From the NCBI RefSeq assembly GCF_003260015.1, contig NZ_QCXS01000003.1:610315-674314 (forward strand): DNA of 64,000 nucleotides, read 5' to 3'. Origin of the DNA: Nakamurella deserti. GTDB lineage: Bacteria; Actinomycetota; Actinomycetes; Mycobacteriales; Nakamurellaceae. Numbering within the stretch: position 1 is the first letter of the stretch; every line of letters starts with the position of its first letter. This document shows positions 33,207 through 44,600 of the stretch, piece by piece. Made by a program: the position numbers and the translations under genes. The notes below the pieces were generated by a model that saw only the letters and a program-made list of their open reading frames with translations, searched no databases and was not told where the DNA came from.

Positions 33207-34061
33207 TCAGCGTGGACCCGCCCCCGCCCCCGCCCCCGCGCGGGCCCAGGCCCGTGCGGTCGGGGCCAGCGCCAGGGCCAGCGCGATGATCGGCAGCGCC
33301 GCCAGGATCAACGGCCAGGTCGCGTCGAAGGTGAGGACGCCGAAGCTCACCGCCCACCAGACCGAGAGCACCAGCGACAGCCCGCAGCCCACGTACAGCA
33401 GCTGCGGCCGGTGGTTGTGGATGGTGACGCCACCGGCGATCAGCAGCCCGGCCGCGATCAGGGTGAGCACCCCCATCGCCGTCAGTGTCCCGGTCGCACC
33501 GCGCTCCACCCGCAGATCGAGGTCGGACAGCACCGACGCCCCGGCGAGGGTGATGATGCCCGCGATGACGAGCAGGCCGGCCTGGACGAAGGCGAGCACG
33601 GCGGCGCCGGTGACCACCCCGGGCTTCACCGGTCCGCGGGGTGGCGGGTACCCCGGGTAGCCGGCGGGTACGGCGCCCGGCGGGTACGCGCCGGGCGGGT
33701 AGGCGCCGGGCGGGTAGCCGCCGGGCGGGGGGCCGTACGCACCGGGCGGCGGTGCGGGCCGGTATCCGGGCGGCAGGTATCCCGGCTGCTGGTACGGATG
33801 CTGCTGGGCGGTCGGCGGGAACATCGGCTGCACGTGGCCGGCGGGCGGCGCGTCGTAGGCGCCCTGGGCGTGGGCCTGCCGCGCCCAGGCCGGCGCGTCC
33901 GGGTCCACCGGCGGTGGGCCCGACCAGGCCGGCGGCGGTCCGGGCGGTGTCGACGGGTACGGCGGAGCGGGCCACGGACCCGGTGCCGACGGCGTCGCCG
34001 CGGTGGGCGCGTCGGTCTCCTTGCGCCACGGATCCGGCCGGGGGTCGTCGCCGTGCGTCAT
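33207..34061 (-). CDS. proline/glycine-rich membrane protein
   Basis: A 284-residue protein. Residues 1-150 are Pro/Gly/Tyr-rich with tandem YPPGA units (GGYPPGAYPPGAYPPGAVP), and the C-terminal part has four helices (VVTGAAVLAFVQAGLLVIAG, GTLTAMGVLTLIAAGLLIAGG, LLYVGCGLSLVLSVWWAV, WPLILAALPIIALALALA). This architecture is common in actinobacteria (DUF4064-like), with a disordered cytosolic tail. Function unknown. Confidence 0.75.
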   Translation of the reverse strand: MTHGDDPRPDPWRKETDAPTAATPSAPGPWPAPPYPSTPPGPPPAWSGPPPVDPDAPAWARQAHAQGAYDAPPAGHVQPMFPPTAQQHPYQQPGYLPPGYRPAPPPGAYGPPPGGYPPGAYPPGAYPPGAVPAGYPGYPPPRGPVKPGVVTGAAVLAFVQAGLLVIAGIITLAGASVLSDLDLRVERGATGTLTAMGVLTLIAAGLLIAGGVTIHNHRPQLLYVGCGLSLVLSVWWAVSFGVLTFDATWPLILAALPIIALALALAPTARAWARAGAGAGAGPR

Positions 34062-34216
34062 CGCTGTCCTCCCACTGCCGTCCCGCTGCCGTCCGGGTGC
34101 TGTCCGGTGCGCCGTGCGGACACGGACGCCTCCCGATCTTGCCGCATGGCACCGGTCCGGGGGCGCGGGATCGGACGACCGCCGTCGGCCCGGGAGCCGC
34201 CGCCTAGGCTGGCCCG

Positions 34217-36052
34217 ATGCCCGACACGACCACCCATCCGCTCGCCGACGTCCCCGCCGTCCTCTTCGACGACCCCGCGGCGGAGGCGCGGTGGCGGGCC
34301 CGGTTCGACGCCGTCCGCATCGGCCTCCCGGACCCGGCGCGTGACGCCCCTGACCGCACGGTGCTGGTGAGCAACGAGTCCGGTATCTACGAGCTGCACA
34401 CCTGGGACGTCGACTCCGGCGAGCGGGTGCAGGCCACCAGCCGGCCCGACGGCACCACTTCCGGTGTGCTCACCCCCGACGGCACGCGGCTCTGGTGGTT
34501 CGACGACGCCGACGGCGACGAGTTCGGGTCGTGGCGGCGGCAGCCGTTCGGCACCGCAGGTCCGGCCGAGGACGCGTTGCCCGGGGTGCCGCCGGGCTAC
34601 CCCGCCGGGCTCGAACTCGGGGATGCCGTGGTGGTGGCCGGTTTCGCCGACGACGACGGTTCCCGGGTCCACCTCACCGACGGCGCGGGCACCCGGGCGG
34701 TCTACACCCACGCCGAGGACGCCTCCGTCGGCGCCCTGTCACGGGACGAGACGCGGTGGGTGCTGGCGCATTCCGAGGCGGGCGACTCCCGCTACCCGGA
34801 GCTGCGGGTGTACGCGGTGGCCGACGGTGCGGTGCTCGCCGAGCTGTCCGACGGACCCGGGAAGGGGCTGAACCCGCAGGCGTTCTCACCGGTCGCCGGT
34901 GACCAGCGGCTGCTCGTCGGCCACGAGCGGCGGGGCCGCGACGAGCTGCTGATCTGGGACACCGTCACCGGTGGGGTGACCGAGCTCGAGCTCGACCTGC
35001 CGGGCGACGTGGACGCCGACTTCTACCCCGACGCGACGGCGCTGCTGCTGTCGCACACCCACACCGGACGCACCACCCTGCACCGCTACGACCTCGCGTC
35101 GGGCGAGCTGACCGGCCTCCCGGCGGCCCCCGGCACGGTCGGTGGCGCGGTGGCCCGGCCCGACGGCGCCGTCTGGTACCGGCACTCCTCGGCGGCCGCG
35201 GCGGCTTCGGTCCGGGTGCTCGCCGACGGCGCGGACGCCGTGCTGCTGACCCCGCCCGGCGGCGCCGCACCCGGATCCGAGCCGTTGACCGACCTGTGGG
35301 TCGACGGCCCCGGTGGCCGCATCCACGCGTTCACCGCCCGCCCGGCCGGCAGCACCGGGCCGCTGCCGACCCTGTTCTACGTGCACGGCGGCCCGGCCGC
35401 GGCCGACGACGACTCCTTCGACGCGACCCGCGCGACCTGGCTCGACGCCGGGTTCGCCGTCGTCCAGGTCAACTACCGCGGCTCCACCGGCTACGGCTCG
35501 GCCTGGCGCGACGCCCTCACCGAACGGATCGGCCACACCGAGCTCGCCGACATCACCGCCGTCCACGACCGGGTCGTCGCCGACGGGCTCACCGACCCGG
35601 CCCGCAGCGTGCTGCTCGGCTACTCCTGGGGCGGCTTCCTGACGCTGCTGGGCGTCGGCACCCACCCCGGCCGCTGGGCGGCGGCCGTCGCGGGCGCCCC
35701 GGTGGCCGATTACCTGGCCGCGTACGAGGACGAGATGGAGCCGCTGCGCGCCTACGACCGGGCGCTCTTCGGCGGGTCGCCCGCGGAGGTGCCGGAGAAG
35801 TACCGGGACTCGTCGCCGCTGACCTGGCTGCCGTCCGTGCGCACCCCGGTGCTCGTCTCGGCCGGCGAGAACGATCCCCGGACCCCGATCCGGCAGGTGG
35901 AGAACTACCTCGACGGGCTGGCCGCCGGCGGTCACCGCTACGAGGTCTACCGCTACGACGCCGGGCACGGCTCGATGGTCGTCGCCGAACGGATGCGACA
36001 GGTGGCGGTGGAGCTCGACTTCGTCCGGCGGGTGCTGGCCGACCGCGCGTGA
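34217..36052 (+). CDS. S9-family prolyl oligopeptidase-like serine peptidase
   Basis: A 611-residue peptidase: N-terminal beta-propeller repeats (to about 360) and a C-terminal alpha/beta hydrolase with Ser in LLGYSWGGFLTLL, Asp in SAGENDPRTP and His in DAGHGSMV. The group is S9C/acylaminoacyl-peptidase-like; no signal peptide is seen, so it is probably cytosolic. A TAGGCT hexamer (34205-34210) lies six bases before ATG 34217, so the transcript is probably leaderless. The lipoprotein gene follows by GTGA overlap. Confidence 0.88.
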   Translation: MPDTTTHPLADVPAVLFDDPAAEARWRARFDAVRIGLPDPARDAPDRTVLVSNESGIYELHTWDVDSGERVQATSRPDGTTSGVLTPDGTRLWWFDDADGDEFGSWRRQPFGTAGPAEDALPGVPPGYPAGLELGDAVVVAGFADDDGSRVHLTDGAGTRAVYTHAEDASVGALSRDETRWVLAHSEAGDSRYPELRVYAVADGAVLAELSDGPGKGLNPQAFSPVAGDQRLLVGHERRGRDELLIWDTVTGGVTELELDLPGDVDADFYPDATALLLSHTHTGRTTLHRYDLASGELTGLPAAPGTVGGAVARPDGAVWYRHSSAAAAASVRVLADGADAVLLTPPGGAAPGSEPLTDLWVDGPGGRIHAFTARPAGSTGPLPTLFYVHGGPAAADDDSFDATRATWLDAGFAVVQVNYRGSTGYGSAWRDALTERIGHTELADITAVHDRVVADGLTDPARSVLLGYSWGGFLTLLGVGTHPGRWAAAVAGAPVADYLAAYEDEMEPLRAYDRALFGGSPAEVPEKYRDSSPLTWLPSVRTPVLVSAGENDPRTPIRQVENYLDGLAAGGHRYEVYRYDAGHGSMVVAERMRQVAVELDFVRRVLADRA

Positions 36053-37083
36053 GAGCTGCCCGCTGGGTGCTCGTCGCGGTGCTGGTCGCCGGCTGCGGCA
36101 CGGCTCCCCAGCCGGCACCTCCCGCGCCGCGGCCCCCGTCGACCCCCACCGCTCCACCGTCCGGCGCGCTGCCGACCACCCCCGCCCCGCCCGGCATCAC
36201 CCCCTTCGGCACACCGACGGGCACCGCGCCGCCCTCCCCGTCCGCGTCGACGGCCCCGACATGCGAATGGCAGCCCTGCTACGCCGACGCGGTCGACGAC
36301 GGGACGCTGCCCGACTCCGTCCGGGAGGCCAGCGGGGTCGCCGCCTCGAGCACCGATCCGGACCTGTACTTCGTGGTCGACGACGGCACGGGCGCCGGCG
36401 CGGTCACCGCGGTCCACGCCGACGGCGCCGCGGTCGGGACCGTCGCCGTCGACGGGATGGACGCCGACAACGCGGAGGCCCTCGCGGCCGGACCGTGCCC
36501 GACCGGGACCTGCCTCTTCGTCGGGGACATCGGCGGCAACGGCGGCCGGGACTCGGTGTCGGTGTACCGGGCGGCCGAGCCGACGGTGCCGCTGCCGTCA
36601 TCGGTGGCGTCGGAGCGCTGGGACTACGCCTACCCCGACGGCGCCTTCGACGCCGAGGCGATGCTGGTCACCGACGACGGCGGGATCGTGGTGATCACCA
36701 AACCGGCCGGCGGGAAGACCCCGCACCGGGTGTACACCGGCGCCGCCGGCGGCGGCGACCTGGTCCTGTGGGCCACGTTCGACCCGCCGCGGCCGCCCTC
36801 GCCGTCCCGGTCGCTGGTGGTCGGCAACGTCGTCACCGACGCCGCCCGCGGGCCGGGCACCGTCCTGCTGGTGACCTACGACCAGGCGGTGGAGTTCCGG
36901 GCACCGGCTCCGGACGCCGACCCGGCGGACTTCGCGACCTGGGAGCACCGCACGGTGCCGGTCCCCACCCAGTGGCAGACCGAGGGCGTGACCTACCGGG
37001 CGGCCGGCGGCTGCGGCTACGTGGTGGTGTCGGAGAAGTCGCCGATGAGCGGCCCCGCGATCGGCAGCGTGGCCTGCCGGTGA
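36049..37083 (+). CDS. secreted lipoprotein, beta-propeller-like
   Basis: A 344-residue lipoprotein: signal peptide with lipobox LVAGC (Cys 17), a Pro/Thr/Ser-rich linker (18-70), then a globular domain with EASGVAASSTDPDLYFVVDD, DGMDADNAEALAAG, GDIGGNGG and DAEAMLVTDDGGIVVITK. These motifs recall the esterase-like/YncE-type propellers seen in many actinobacterial lipoproteins. GTG 36049 overlaps the peptidase stop (GTGA). Function unknown. Confidence 0.72.
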   Translation: MRAARWVLVAVLVAGCGTAPQPAPPAPRPPSTPTAPPSGALPTTPAPPGITPFGTPTGTAPPSPSASTAPTCEWQPCYADAVDDGTLPDSVREASGVAASSTDPDLYFVVDDGTGAGAVTAVHADGAAVGTVAVDGMDADNAEALAAGPCPTGTCLFVGDIGGNGGRDSVSVYRAAEPTVPLPSSVASERWDYAYPDGAFDAEAMLVTDDGGIVVITKPAGGKTPHRVYTGAAGGGDLVLWATFDPPRPPSPSRSLVVGNVVTDAARGPGTVLLVTYDQAVEFRAPAPDADPADFATWEHRTVPVPTQWQTEGVTYRAAGGCGYVVVSEKSPMSGPAIGSVACR

Positions 37084-37107
37084 TGTGCGGCGCACCTGAT
37101 GCGCGAT

Positions 37108-37158
37108 TTCGGGCAGCCGAACTATGGTGGACCAAACTCCGGGCTTCGGCGTTCCGAA
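37108..37158. promoter_or_regulatory. two TTCGG-N4-CCGAA palindromes before mntH
   Basis: TTCGGGCAGCCGAA (37108-37121) and TTCGGCGTTCCGAA (37145-37158) have identical 5-bp arms and 4-base centres, 37 bases apart. They are suitable operators for a dimeric metal regulator such as the MntR-like protein at 42233. The link is inference. Confidence 0.6.
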
Positions 37159-37192
37159 TACGTTGCGTTCCGCAGCGACGAAGGGTGGGCGA

Positions 37193-38500
37193 GTGACCGA
37201 ACCGGCCTCGGTGGCGACGGTGATCGACGCGACCGATTCACGCTTCCCGGACCGGCGGCCGCCGTGGCGACGGCGACTCCGGACGTCGCTGGCGTTGCTC
37301 GGCCCCGCCTTCGTGGCCGCGGTCGCCTACGTCGATCCCGGTAATTTCGCCACCAACTTCTCCGGCGGCGCGAGCTTCGGCTACCTCCTGCTGTGGGTCA
37401 TCGTCACGGCGAACCTGATGGCGATGCTGATCCAGACCCTCACCGCCAAGCTCGGCCTGGCCACCGGCCGGGATCTGGCGTCGCTGTGCCGGGAGCGGTT
37501 CCCGCGTCCGGTCACCTGGGGGCTGTGGCTGCAGGCCGAAGCGGTCGCCATCGCCACCGACATCGCCGAGATCGTCGGCGGGGCGGTCGCGCTCAACCTG
37601 CTGTTCGGGATCCCGCTGCCCGTCGGCGGCGTCATCGCCGCGATCGTCGCGTTCGGCCTGCTGGCCGCGCAGAACCGCGGGCACCGACCGTTCGAGCTGG
37701 TCATCGGCGGACTGCTGGCCGTCATCGCGCTCGGCTTCGGGTACACCCTCATCCGCTCGGGGGCGAGCCCGTCGGGGATGGCGGAGGGCCTGGTGCCGAG
37801 GTTCGAAGGGGTCGACAGCGTACTGCTGGCCACCGGCATCCTCGGCGCCACGGTGATGCCGCACGTCATCTACGTGCACTCGGCCCTGGTGCCGGACCGC
37901 TATCCGCTGCCCGCCGACGTCAGCCGCCACGACCTGCCCGCGCCGCGCCGGCGCCAACTGCTGCGCACCCAGCGCACCGACGTCGTCATCGCGATGGGCC
38001 TGGCCGGCGTCGTCAACGCGGTCATGCTGGTGATCGCCGCGCAGCTGTTCTTCGGCGATGCCACCGAGGTGGCGTCCCTGGAGGAGGTGCACGCCGGGCT
38101 GGGCGCTCAACTGGGCAGCGGCTCGGCCATCGCCTTCGGCGTGGCGCTGCTGGCGTCCGGGCTGGCCGCCTCCGCCGTCGGCACCTACGCGGGACAGGTC
38201 ATCATGGCCGGCTTCCTGAAGCGACGGATCCCGCTGCTGCTGCGACGGCTGATCACCGTGGTGCCGGCCCTGCTCATCCTGCTCAGCGGCGCCGACCCCA
38301 CCCAGGCGCTGGTCTGGTCGCAGGTCGTGCTCAGCTTCGGCATCCCGTTCGCACTGATCCCGCTGGTCTGGCTGACGTCGCGCCGTGACCTGATGGGCGC
38401 CTGGGTCAACCGCCGGGCGACCACCCTCGTCGCGTCCGTCGTCGCCGCCCTCATCGTCGGGCTCAACGTGTTCCTGCTGGTCAACCTGGCCCTGGGCTGA
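37193..38500 (+). CDS. mntH: Nramp-family Mn/Fe transporter
   Basis: Proton-coupled divalent metal importer with about eleven helices. Metal-binding motifs: DPGNFATN in helix 1 and VMPHVIYVHSAL in helix 6. The 435-residue length fits MntH. GTG 37193 is chosen since AAGGGTGGGCGA stands just upstream and an earlier ATG (37124) would place one of the palindromes inside the gene. It ends six bases before a convergent gene. Regulation by MntR is likely. Confidence 0.9.
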   Translation: MTEPASVATVIDATDSRFPDRRPPWRRRLRTSLALLGPAFVAAVAYVDPGNFATNFSGGASFGYLLLWVIVTANLMAMLIQTLTAKLGLATGRDLASLCRERFPRPVTWGLWLQAEAVAIATDIAEIVGGAVALNLLFGIPLPVGGVIAAIVAFGLLAAQNRGHRPFELVIGGLLAVIALGFGYTLIRSGASPSGMAEGLVPRFEGVDSVLLATGILGATVMPHVIYVHSALVPDRYPLPADVSRHDLPAPRRRQLLRTQRTDVVIAMGLAGVVNAVMLVIAAQLFFGDATEVASLEEVHAGLGAQLGSGSAIAFGVALLASGLAASAVGTYAGQVIMAGFLKRRIPLLLRRLITVVPALLILLSGADPTQALVWSQVVLSFGIPFALIPLVWLTSRRDLMGAWVNRRATTLVASVVAALIVGLNVFLLVNLALG

Positions 38501-38506
38501 GCGGTG

Positions 38507-38938
38507 TCAGTCGGGGCGGGACTCGTGGTGCCGCCGCCCGTGGGTACGGCGGTCCTCCTTCATCTCCGACTCGAAGAGGTGCCGCCTGCCGTCGGCGAGC
38601 TCGTCGCGGGCACGCTTCTCCAACGCCTTGAACGTCGCGTAGTAGCCGTCGTCGTAGTCCTCGACGATCTGGAACGTCCACCGACCCTCGATGACGTTGC
38701 GGCCGACCAGCTCGGCCTCCAGGTCGTCGGCCAGCGCGGTCGCGCCGGACTCCCGCAGCGCGTGCACGGCCTCACCGAGCGCGAGGTCGGCCTCACCGGT
38801 CATTCGGTGGAAGCCGTACAACTGGCCGCGGGCGTTCTCGATGACCTCGAGTGCGGCACTCAATTTGCCGAGCGCGTCGACGGTGGCGTCGCTGACGCCG
38901 GCCGGGCGGACGTGGTCGGGATCGGGGGTTTCGCTCAT
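38507..38938 (-). CDS. conserved-type hypothetical protein
   Basis: A 143-residue soluble, charged helical protein (LSAALEVIENARGQLYGFHRM, LALGEAVHALRESGATALADDLEAEL, IVEDYDDGYYATFKALEKRARDEL) ending in a His/Arg-rich tail (RRTHGRRHHESRPD). ATG 38938 is preferred; the frame runs on through the palindrome upstream. I do not recognise a characterised family. Confidence 0.7.
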   Translation of the reverse strand: MSETPDPDHVRPAGVSDATVDALGKLSAALEVIENARGQLYGFHRMTGEADLALGEAVHALRESGATALADDLEAELVGRNVIEGRWTFQIVEDYDDGYYATFKALEKRARDELADGRRHLFESEMKEDRRTHGRRHHESRPD

Positions 38939-38974
38939 GGGTGCTGCTGTACCCCGGCCTCCGTCAACTGCCAC

Positions 38975-39019
38975 TTTCGGCGTGGGAATCACCGGATCCC
39001 GGTGATTCCCACGCCGAAA
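38975..39019. terminator. 45-nt perfect palindrome downstream of asd
   Basis: A 21-bp perfect stem with loop ATC. Left arm 38975-38995 begins TTTCGGCGTGGG; right arm 38999-39019 ends CCCACGCCGAAA. It lies between the asd stop and the hypothetical gene's start. It can serve as a terminator, though no T-run follows. Confidence 0.75.
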
Positions 39020-39027
39020 CCGAGCGG

Positions 39028-41435
<2,408 letters not shown>

Positions 41436-41764
41436 CGGAGGGCACCTTTCGCATCGCGTGCCGGAGGGCACTTCCCATCACAGCGCCACGATGCAGCTGC
41501 CGCCGGTCGTCGGCGGGCGCGCGCAGCCGCATCGAGGATACCGGCGTTCCGCGCGCTCCCTTGACCCCCGGCCGACCGCTGCCACGAAGGGCGCCGGGTC
41601 GCGCCGGGGCGTCCGTGCTGACCACGGGGTCGCGGGTGGGTGTGCCGCCCTGCTGGAGGCCCGGCGGCCAGACGCTCGTCGTCGTCGCGGGGCTGGATCG
41701 GTCCAGTGACCGATGGATGCCTCGACACCGGATGTTCCGGCCGCCCCCTGGGTAGAGTTTCGGT

Positions 41765-41905
41765 ATGCCGAATTCCACTGCGCGACCGGTCTACCAGCGA
41801 CCGCCGCACCCGTCGTCACCGCGCCGGGCCGCGTGGGAGGGTGCCGTGCTGCTGCTCACCGCCCTCGTGTGCGCACTAGCCGCGCTCGAGGTCTTCGGCC
41901 ACTGA
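41765..41905 (+). CDS. 46-residue single-pass membrane protein
   Basis: A short ORF beginning MPNSTARPVYQRPPHP and ending with one helix (AVLLLTALVCALAALEVF). A TAGAGT hexamer (41753-41758) lies six bases before the ATG, the spacing of leaderless promoters elsewhere in this window. Basic residues precede the helix, so the N-terminus should be inside. No family known. Confidence 0.45.
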   Translation: MPNSTARPVYQRPPHPSSPRRAAWEGAVLLLTALVCALAALEVFGH

Positions 41906-41916
41906 TCCCATCGAGC

Positions 41917-42207
41917 CTGTTCGGCGTCACATCGGGCCGTTCGGCGTCCCGTCAGGCCGTCCGGCGTCCCGGCAGGCCGTTCGGCGTCCCGTCAGGACGT
42001 CCGGCGTCCCGTCGGGCTGCATCACATCGGGCCGTCCGGCGTCCCGTCAGACAGTCCGGCGTCACGTCAGGACGCATCACATCGGGCCGTCCGGCGTCCC
42101 GTCAGACCGTCCGGCGTCACGTCAGGACGCATCACGTCGGGCCTTTTCGGCGTCCCGTTAGACCGTCCGGCGTCACGTCGGGCTGCATCACGTCGGGCCG
42201 TCCGGCG
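41917..42207. repeat. 20-bp tandem repeat array with 56-bp higher-order unit
   Basis: Imperfect copies of GCCGTCCGGCGTCCCGTCAG follow each other directly. In the right part two 20-bp units plus a 16-bp GACGCATCACATCGGG segment form a 56-bp unit repeated about three times. It fills the gap between the 46-residue ORF and the regulator gene. Confidence 0.85.
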
Positions 42208-42232
42208 AGATCGCGGGCCTTAGGCTGGTCGG

Positions 42233-42946
42233 GTGGCCGATCCGGACGTACCCCGACCCCCCGCCGGGCCGGAGGCTGCGGAACTCAGCCCGGTGATGCA
42301 GGACTACCTCAAGCAGATCTGCACCGCCGGTGAGTGGGACGACGTGCAGATCACCACGTCGCTGCTCGCCTCCCTGGTCGGGGTCTCCCCGTCGACCTCG
42401 TCGGAGATGATCCGCAAACTCGCCGCCGTCGGCATGGTGACGCACCGTCCGTACGGGGCCGTCGCGCTGACCGACGCCGGCCGCTCGGTGGCGCTGCGGA
42501 TGATGCGCCGGCACCGGCTCGTCGAGACCTACCTGGTGGCCGAGCTCGGCTACACCTGGGACGAGGTGCACGACGAAGCCGAGGTGCTCGAGCACGCCAT
42601 CTCCGACCTGATGCTGTCGCGCATCGACGCGAAGCTCGGGCATCCGACGCGGGATCCGCACGGCGATCCCATCCCGGACGCCGACGGCGTCGTCCAGCGC
42701 CCGGACGCGCGGCGCCTGTCGCTGCTGGAACCCGGCGAGAGCGGCATCATCGCCCGGATCTCCGACGAGGACCCCGAGATGCTCCGCTATTTCGACGAGC
42801 TCGCCGTCGCCCTGGACCGCCCGGTCACCGTGCTCAGACGGCTGCCGTTCGGCGCCGGCACCGCGATCGCCCTCCACGGCCCCTCCGAGGTCACCGTCGA
42901 CATGGGTGACCTCGCCACCCGGGCCATCTGGGTCACCCGGGCCTGA
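42233..42946 (+). CDS. mntR: DtxR/MntR-family metal-dependent regulator
   Basis: A 237-residue regulator: N-terminal winged helix (SLLASLVGVSPSTSSEMIRKLAAVG), metal-binding dimerisation region (RRHRLVETYLVAELGYTWDEVHDEAEVLEHAISD) and C-terminal SH3/FeoA-like domain (SLLEPGESGIIARISDEDPEML). The glutamate/histidine pattern suits a manganese sensor; IdeR-type iron sensing is not excluded. TAGGCT (42221-42226) six bases before GTG 42233 indicates a leaderless transcript. It probably controls mntH at 37193. Confidence 0.82.
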   Translation: MADPDVPRPPAGPEAAELSPVMQDYLKQICTAGEWDDVQITTSLLASLVGVSPSTSSEMIRKLAAVGMVTHRPYGAVALTDAGRSVALRMMRRHRLVETYLVAELGYTWDEVHDEAEVLEHAISDLMLSRIDAKLGHPTRDPHGDPIPDADGVVQRPDARRLSLLEPGESGIIARISDEDPEMLRYFDELAVALDRPVTVLRRLPFGAGTAIALHGPSEVTVDMGDLATRAIWVTRA

Positions 42947-43160
42947 CGGCGCGCCTCGCTCGCCGGTCCGGCCGGTCGTCGCATCGGGGCCGGCTGCGCG
43001 TCGGGCCCGGTGTCGCGTCGGGCCCGACACGCGGGCCGACGCGTGGCCGGGCCGGGACGGCCGTGTCGGGCCAGGGTCCGTGTCGGGCCGGTCTCGCGGG
43101 CCGTACGGTGTCGCGGCGGGCCGGTCACGCCTGTCGTCGTGTGTCGCCGCACCAGGCCGG

Positions 43161-43238
43161 CTTCGCGACAGTTTCATCAGCTTCGCGACCGCTTCACTTG
43201 AGCGAAGTCGTCGCTGAGCTGGCGGAACTGTCGCGAAG
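43161..43238. repeat. 78-nt imperfect palindrome of CTTCGCGACAG type
   Basis: CTTCGCGACAG (43161-43171) and CTGTCGCGAAG (43228-43238) are perfect arms; inside, pairing continues with a second CTTCGC/GCGAAG stem, about 31 of 39 positions matching. The gene-free 42947-43434 otherwise holds short TCGGGCC-rich repeats. Confidence 0.7.
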
Positions 43239-43434
43239 AACGAAGCCCGCCCCGTCCGCGCCGTCGCGAGAACGGAGCGGAACGGGCGACCACGGCCCGC
43301 CGGTGAGTTCGAGGCAGCGCAGGGCCGGCGCGCGGGAGCGGTACCGGCGTCGCGGTTTGTGCACACCCTGGCAGGTGTCCACACCGCAGGGACCGCGTCG
43401 TGCCCGCAGCGCCGCCGACCGCGAGGCTGACCCG

Positions 43435-44427
43435 ATGGATGCGCGCCGGATCTCCCTCACCCACCGCTCGGCCGTCCTCGCCGACGGCTGGTCGGACCAC
43501 GATCTGCGTCGTGCGGAACGCCACGGCGAGCTCAGCCGGATACGCCGCGGCAGCTACGCCGACCCCGACGCCCTCGCCGGCCTGGACACCCATCAACGCC
43601 ATCGCGTCGCGATCGCGGCCGCCACCCGGGCTCCGACGCCGTGCGTGATCAGCCACGCGTCGGCGGCTGTCGTCTGGGGTCTCCCCCTGCACGGCGTCGA
43701 CCTCGACCGCGTGCACTTCACCCGCCCCGGAGCTGTCGGCGGGCGACGGAGTGCCGGGCGTGTGGACCACGGGGGTGCCCTCCTGCCGGGTGACGTCACC
43801 GAGCAGGACGGGATCGCCGTGACCACACCGGCCAGAACCCTGGTCGACCTGGCCAGAACAGAATCACCGGAAGCTGCGGTCGTGGCCGCCGACCACGCCT
43901 TCCATGAGGGCACGACGACACCGAGCGCTGTGCGAGACGTGCTGGACCGTTCGGCCGGGATCCCGGGGATCGGGACCGGCCGCCGGGCCCTGCTCGCGGC
44001 AGACGGCCGCAGCGAAAGTCCCGGGGAGTCGCTGACGCGGTTCGTCCTGCAGGGAATCGCGCCGATGGACGCGCAGGTCGAACTGCGCGACGCTGCCGGC
44101 CGTTTCGGCGCGCGGGTCGACCTCGCGGTCCGCGATGCGCTGCTCGTCCTCGAATTCGACGGCCGCCAGAAGTACCTGGCCCTGCGCTCCCCGGGTCAGA
44201 GCGTCGAGGACGCCGTGCTCGCCGAGAAGCGGCGCGAGGACGTGATCCGCGGGCTCGGCTACCTGGTGACACGAGTCGTCTGGGCAGACCTGACCGACCC
44301 GGCTGCACTCCGACGGCGCATCGCCGACGCTGTCCGTCGTGGTCGCGACATGCATGCCCGAGGCATGGTCGCGCTGGGCTCGTATCGGCCGGCGGCGCCC
44401 CTCCGACTCGGCCCAGCCGTCACCTAG
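43435..44427 (+). CDS. AbiEi-antitoxin-like / DUF559 protein
   Basis: A 330-residue protein of a type frequent in actinobacteria: an N-terminal winged helix (LADGWSDHDLRRAERHGELSRIRRGSY), a middle domain (CVISHASAAVVWGLPLHG; TPARTLVDLAR), and a C-terminal PD-(D/E)xK-like part (ARVDLAVRDALLVLEFDGRQKY). It resembles the antitoxin AbiEi fused to a Vsr-like nuclease fold, but no AbiEii toxin gene is nearby. ATG 43435 is chosen by the start of conserved sequence. Related repeats stand on both sides and the 3' repeat overlaps its last codons. Confidence 0.75.
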   Translation: MDARRISLTHRSAVLADGWSDHDLRRAERHGELSRIRRGSYADPDALAGLDTHQRHRVAIAAATRAPTPCVISHASAAVVWGLPLHGVDLDRVHFTRPGAVGGRRSAGRVDHGGALLPGDVTEQDGIAVTTPARTLVDLARTESPEAAVVAADHAFHEGTTTPSAVRDVLDRSAGIPGIGTGRRALLAADGRSESPGESLTRFVLQGIAPMDAQVELRDAAGRFGARVDLAVRDALLVLEFDGRQKYLALRSPGQSVEDAVLAEKRREDVIRGLGYLVTRVVWADLTDPAALRRRIADAVRRGRDMHARGMVALGSYRPAAPLRLGPAVT

Positions 44428-44506
44428 CGACAGCTCCACCCACTCCGCGACACCTTCGAACACCCGCAGCTGTCGCGAAGACGCCGAACCTGTCGCGAAC
44501 CGGGAC
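44411..44506. repeat. direct repeat, copy 1 (about 95 bp)
   Basis: Runs from GCCCAGCCG to CGAACCGGGAC and includes CAGCTCCACCCACTCCGCGA, CTGTCGCGAAGACGCCGAA and a second CTGTCGCGAA. It is repeated at 44601-44693 with one 3-base difference, and its CTGTCGCGAA modules match the palindrome at 43161. Confidence 0.85.
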
Positions 44507-44600
44507 GGGCCACCGACCCGAGCGCGCCAACGACGGTTGGCACGACGACACCGGCCGCGCACACCCCGACCTCGACCCCACACCACGTCCACGACCCACG

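Noticed and set aside
30288-34370. Very long open frame (1360 codons) opposite the diguanylate cyclase, and similar long frames at 23040-26282 and 44424-48230
   Set aside because: High GC leaves antisense frames open. These overlap well-supported genes and encode Arg/Gly/Pro-rich chains without any domain.
41917-42207. Possible CRISPR array
   Set aside because: Repeats are adjacent and imperfect, with no unique spacers of constant length and no cas genes.
43435-44427. Complete AbiE toxin-antitoxin system
   Set aside because: Only the AbiEi-like/DUF559 gene is found; no nucleotidyltransferase AbiEii gene follows.
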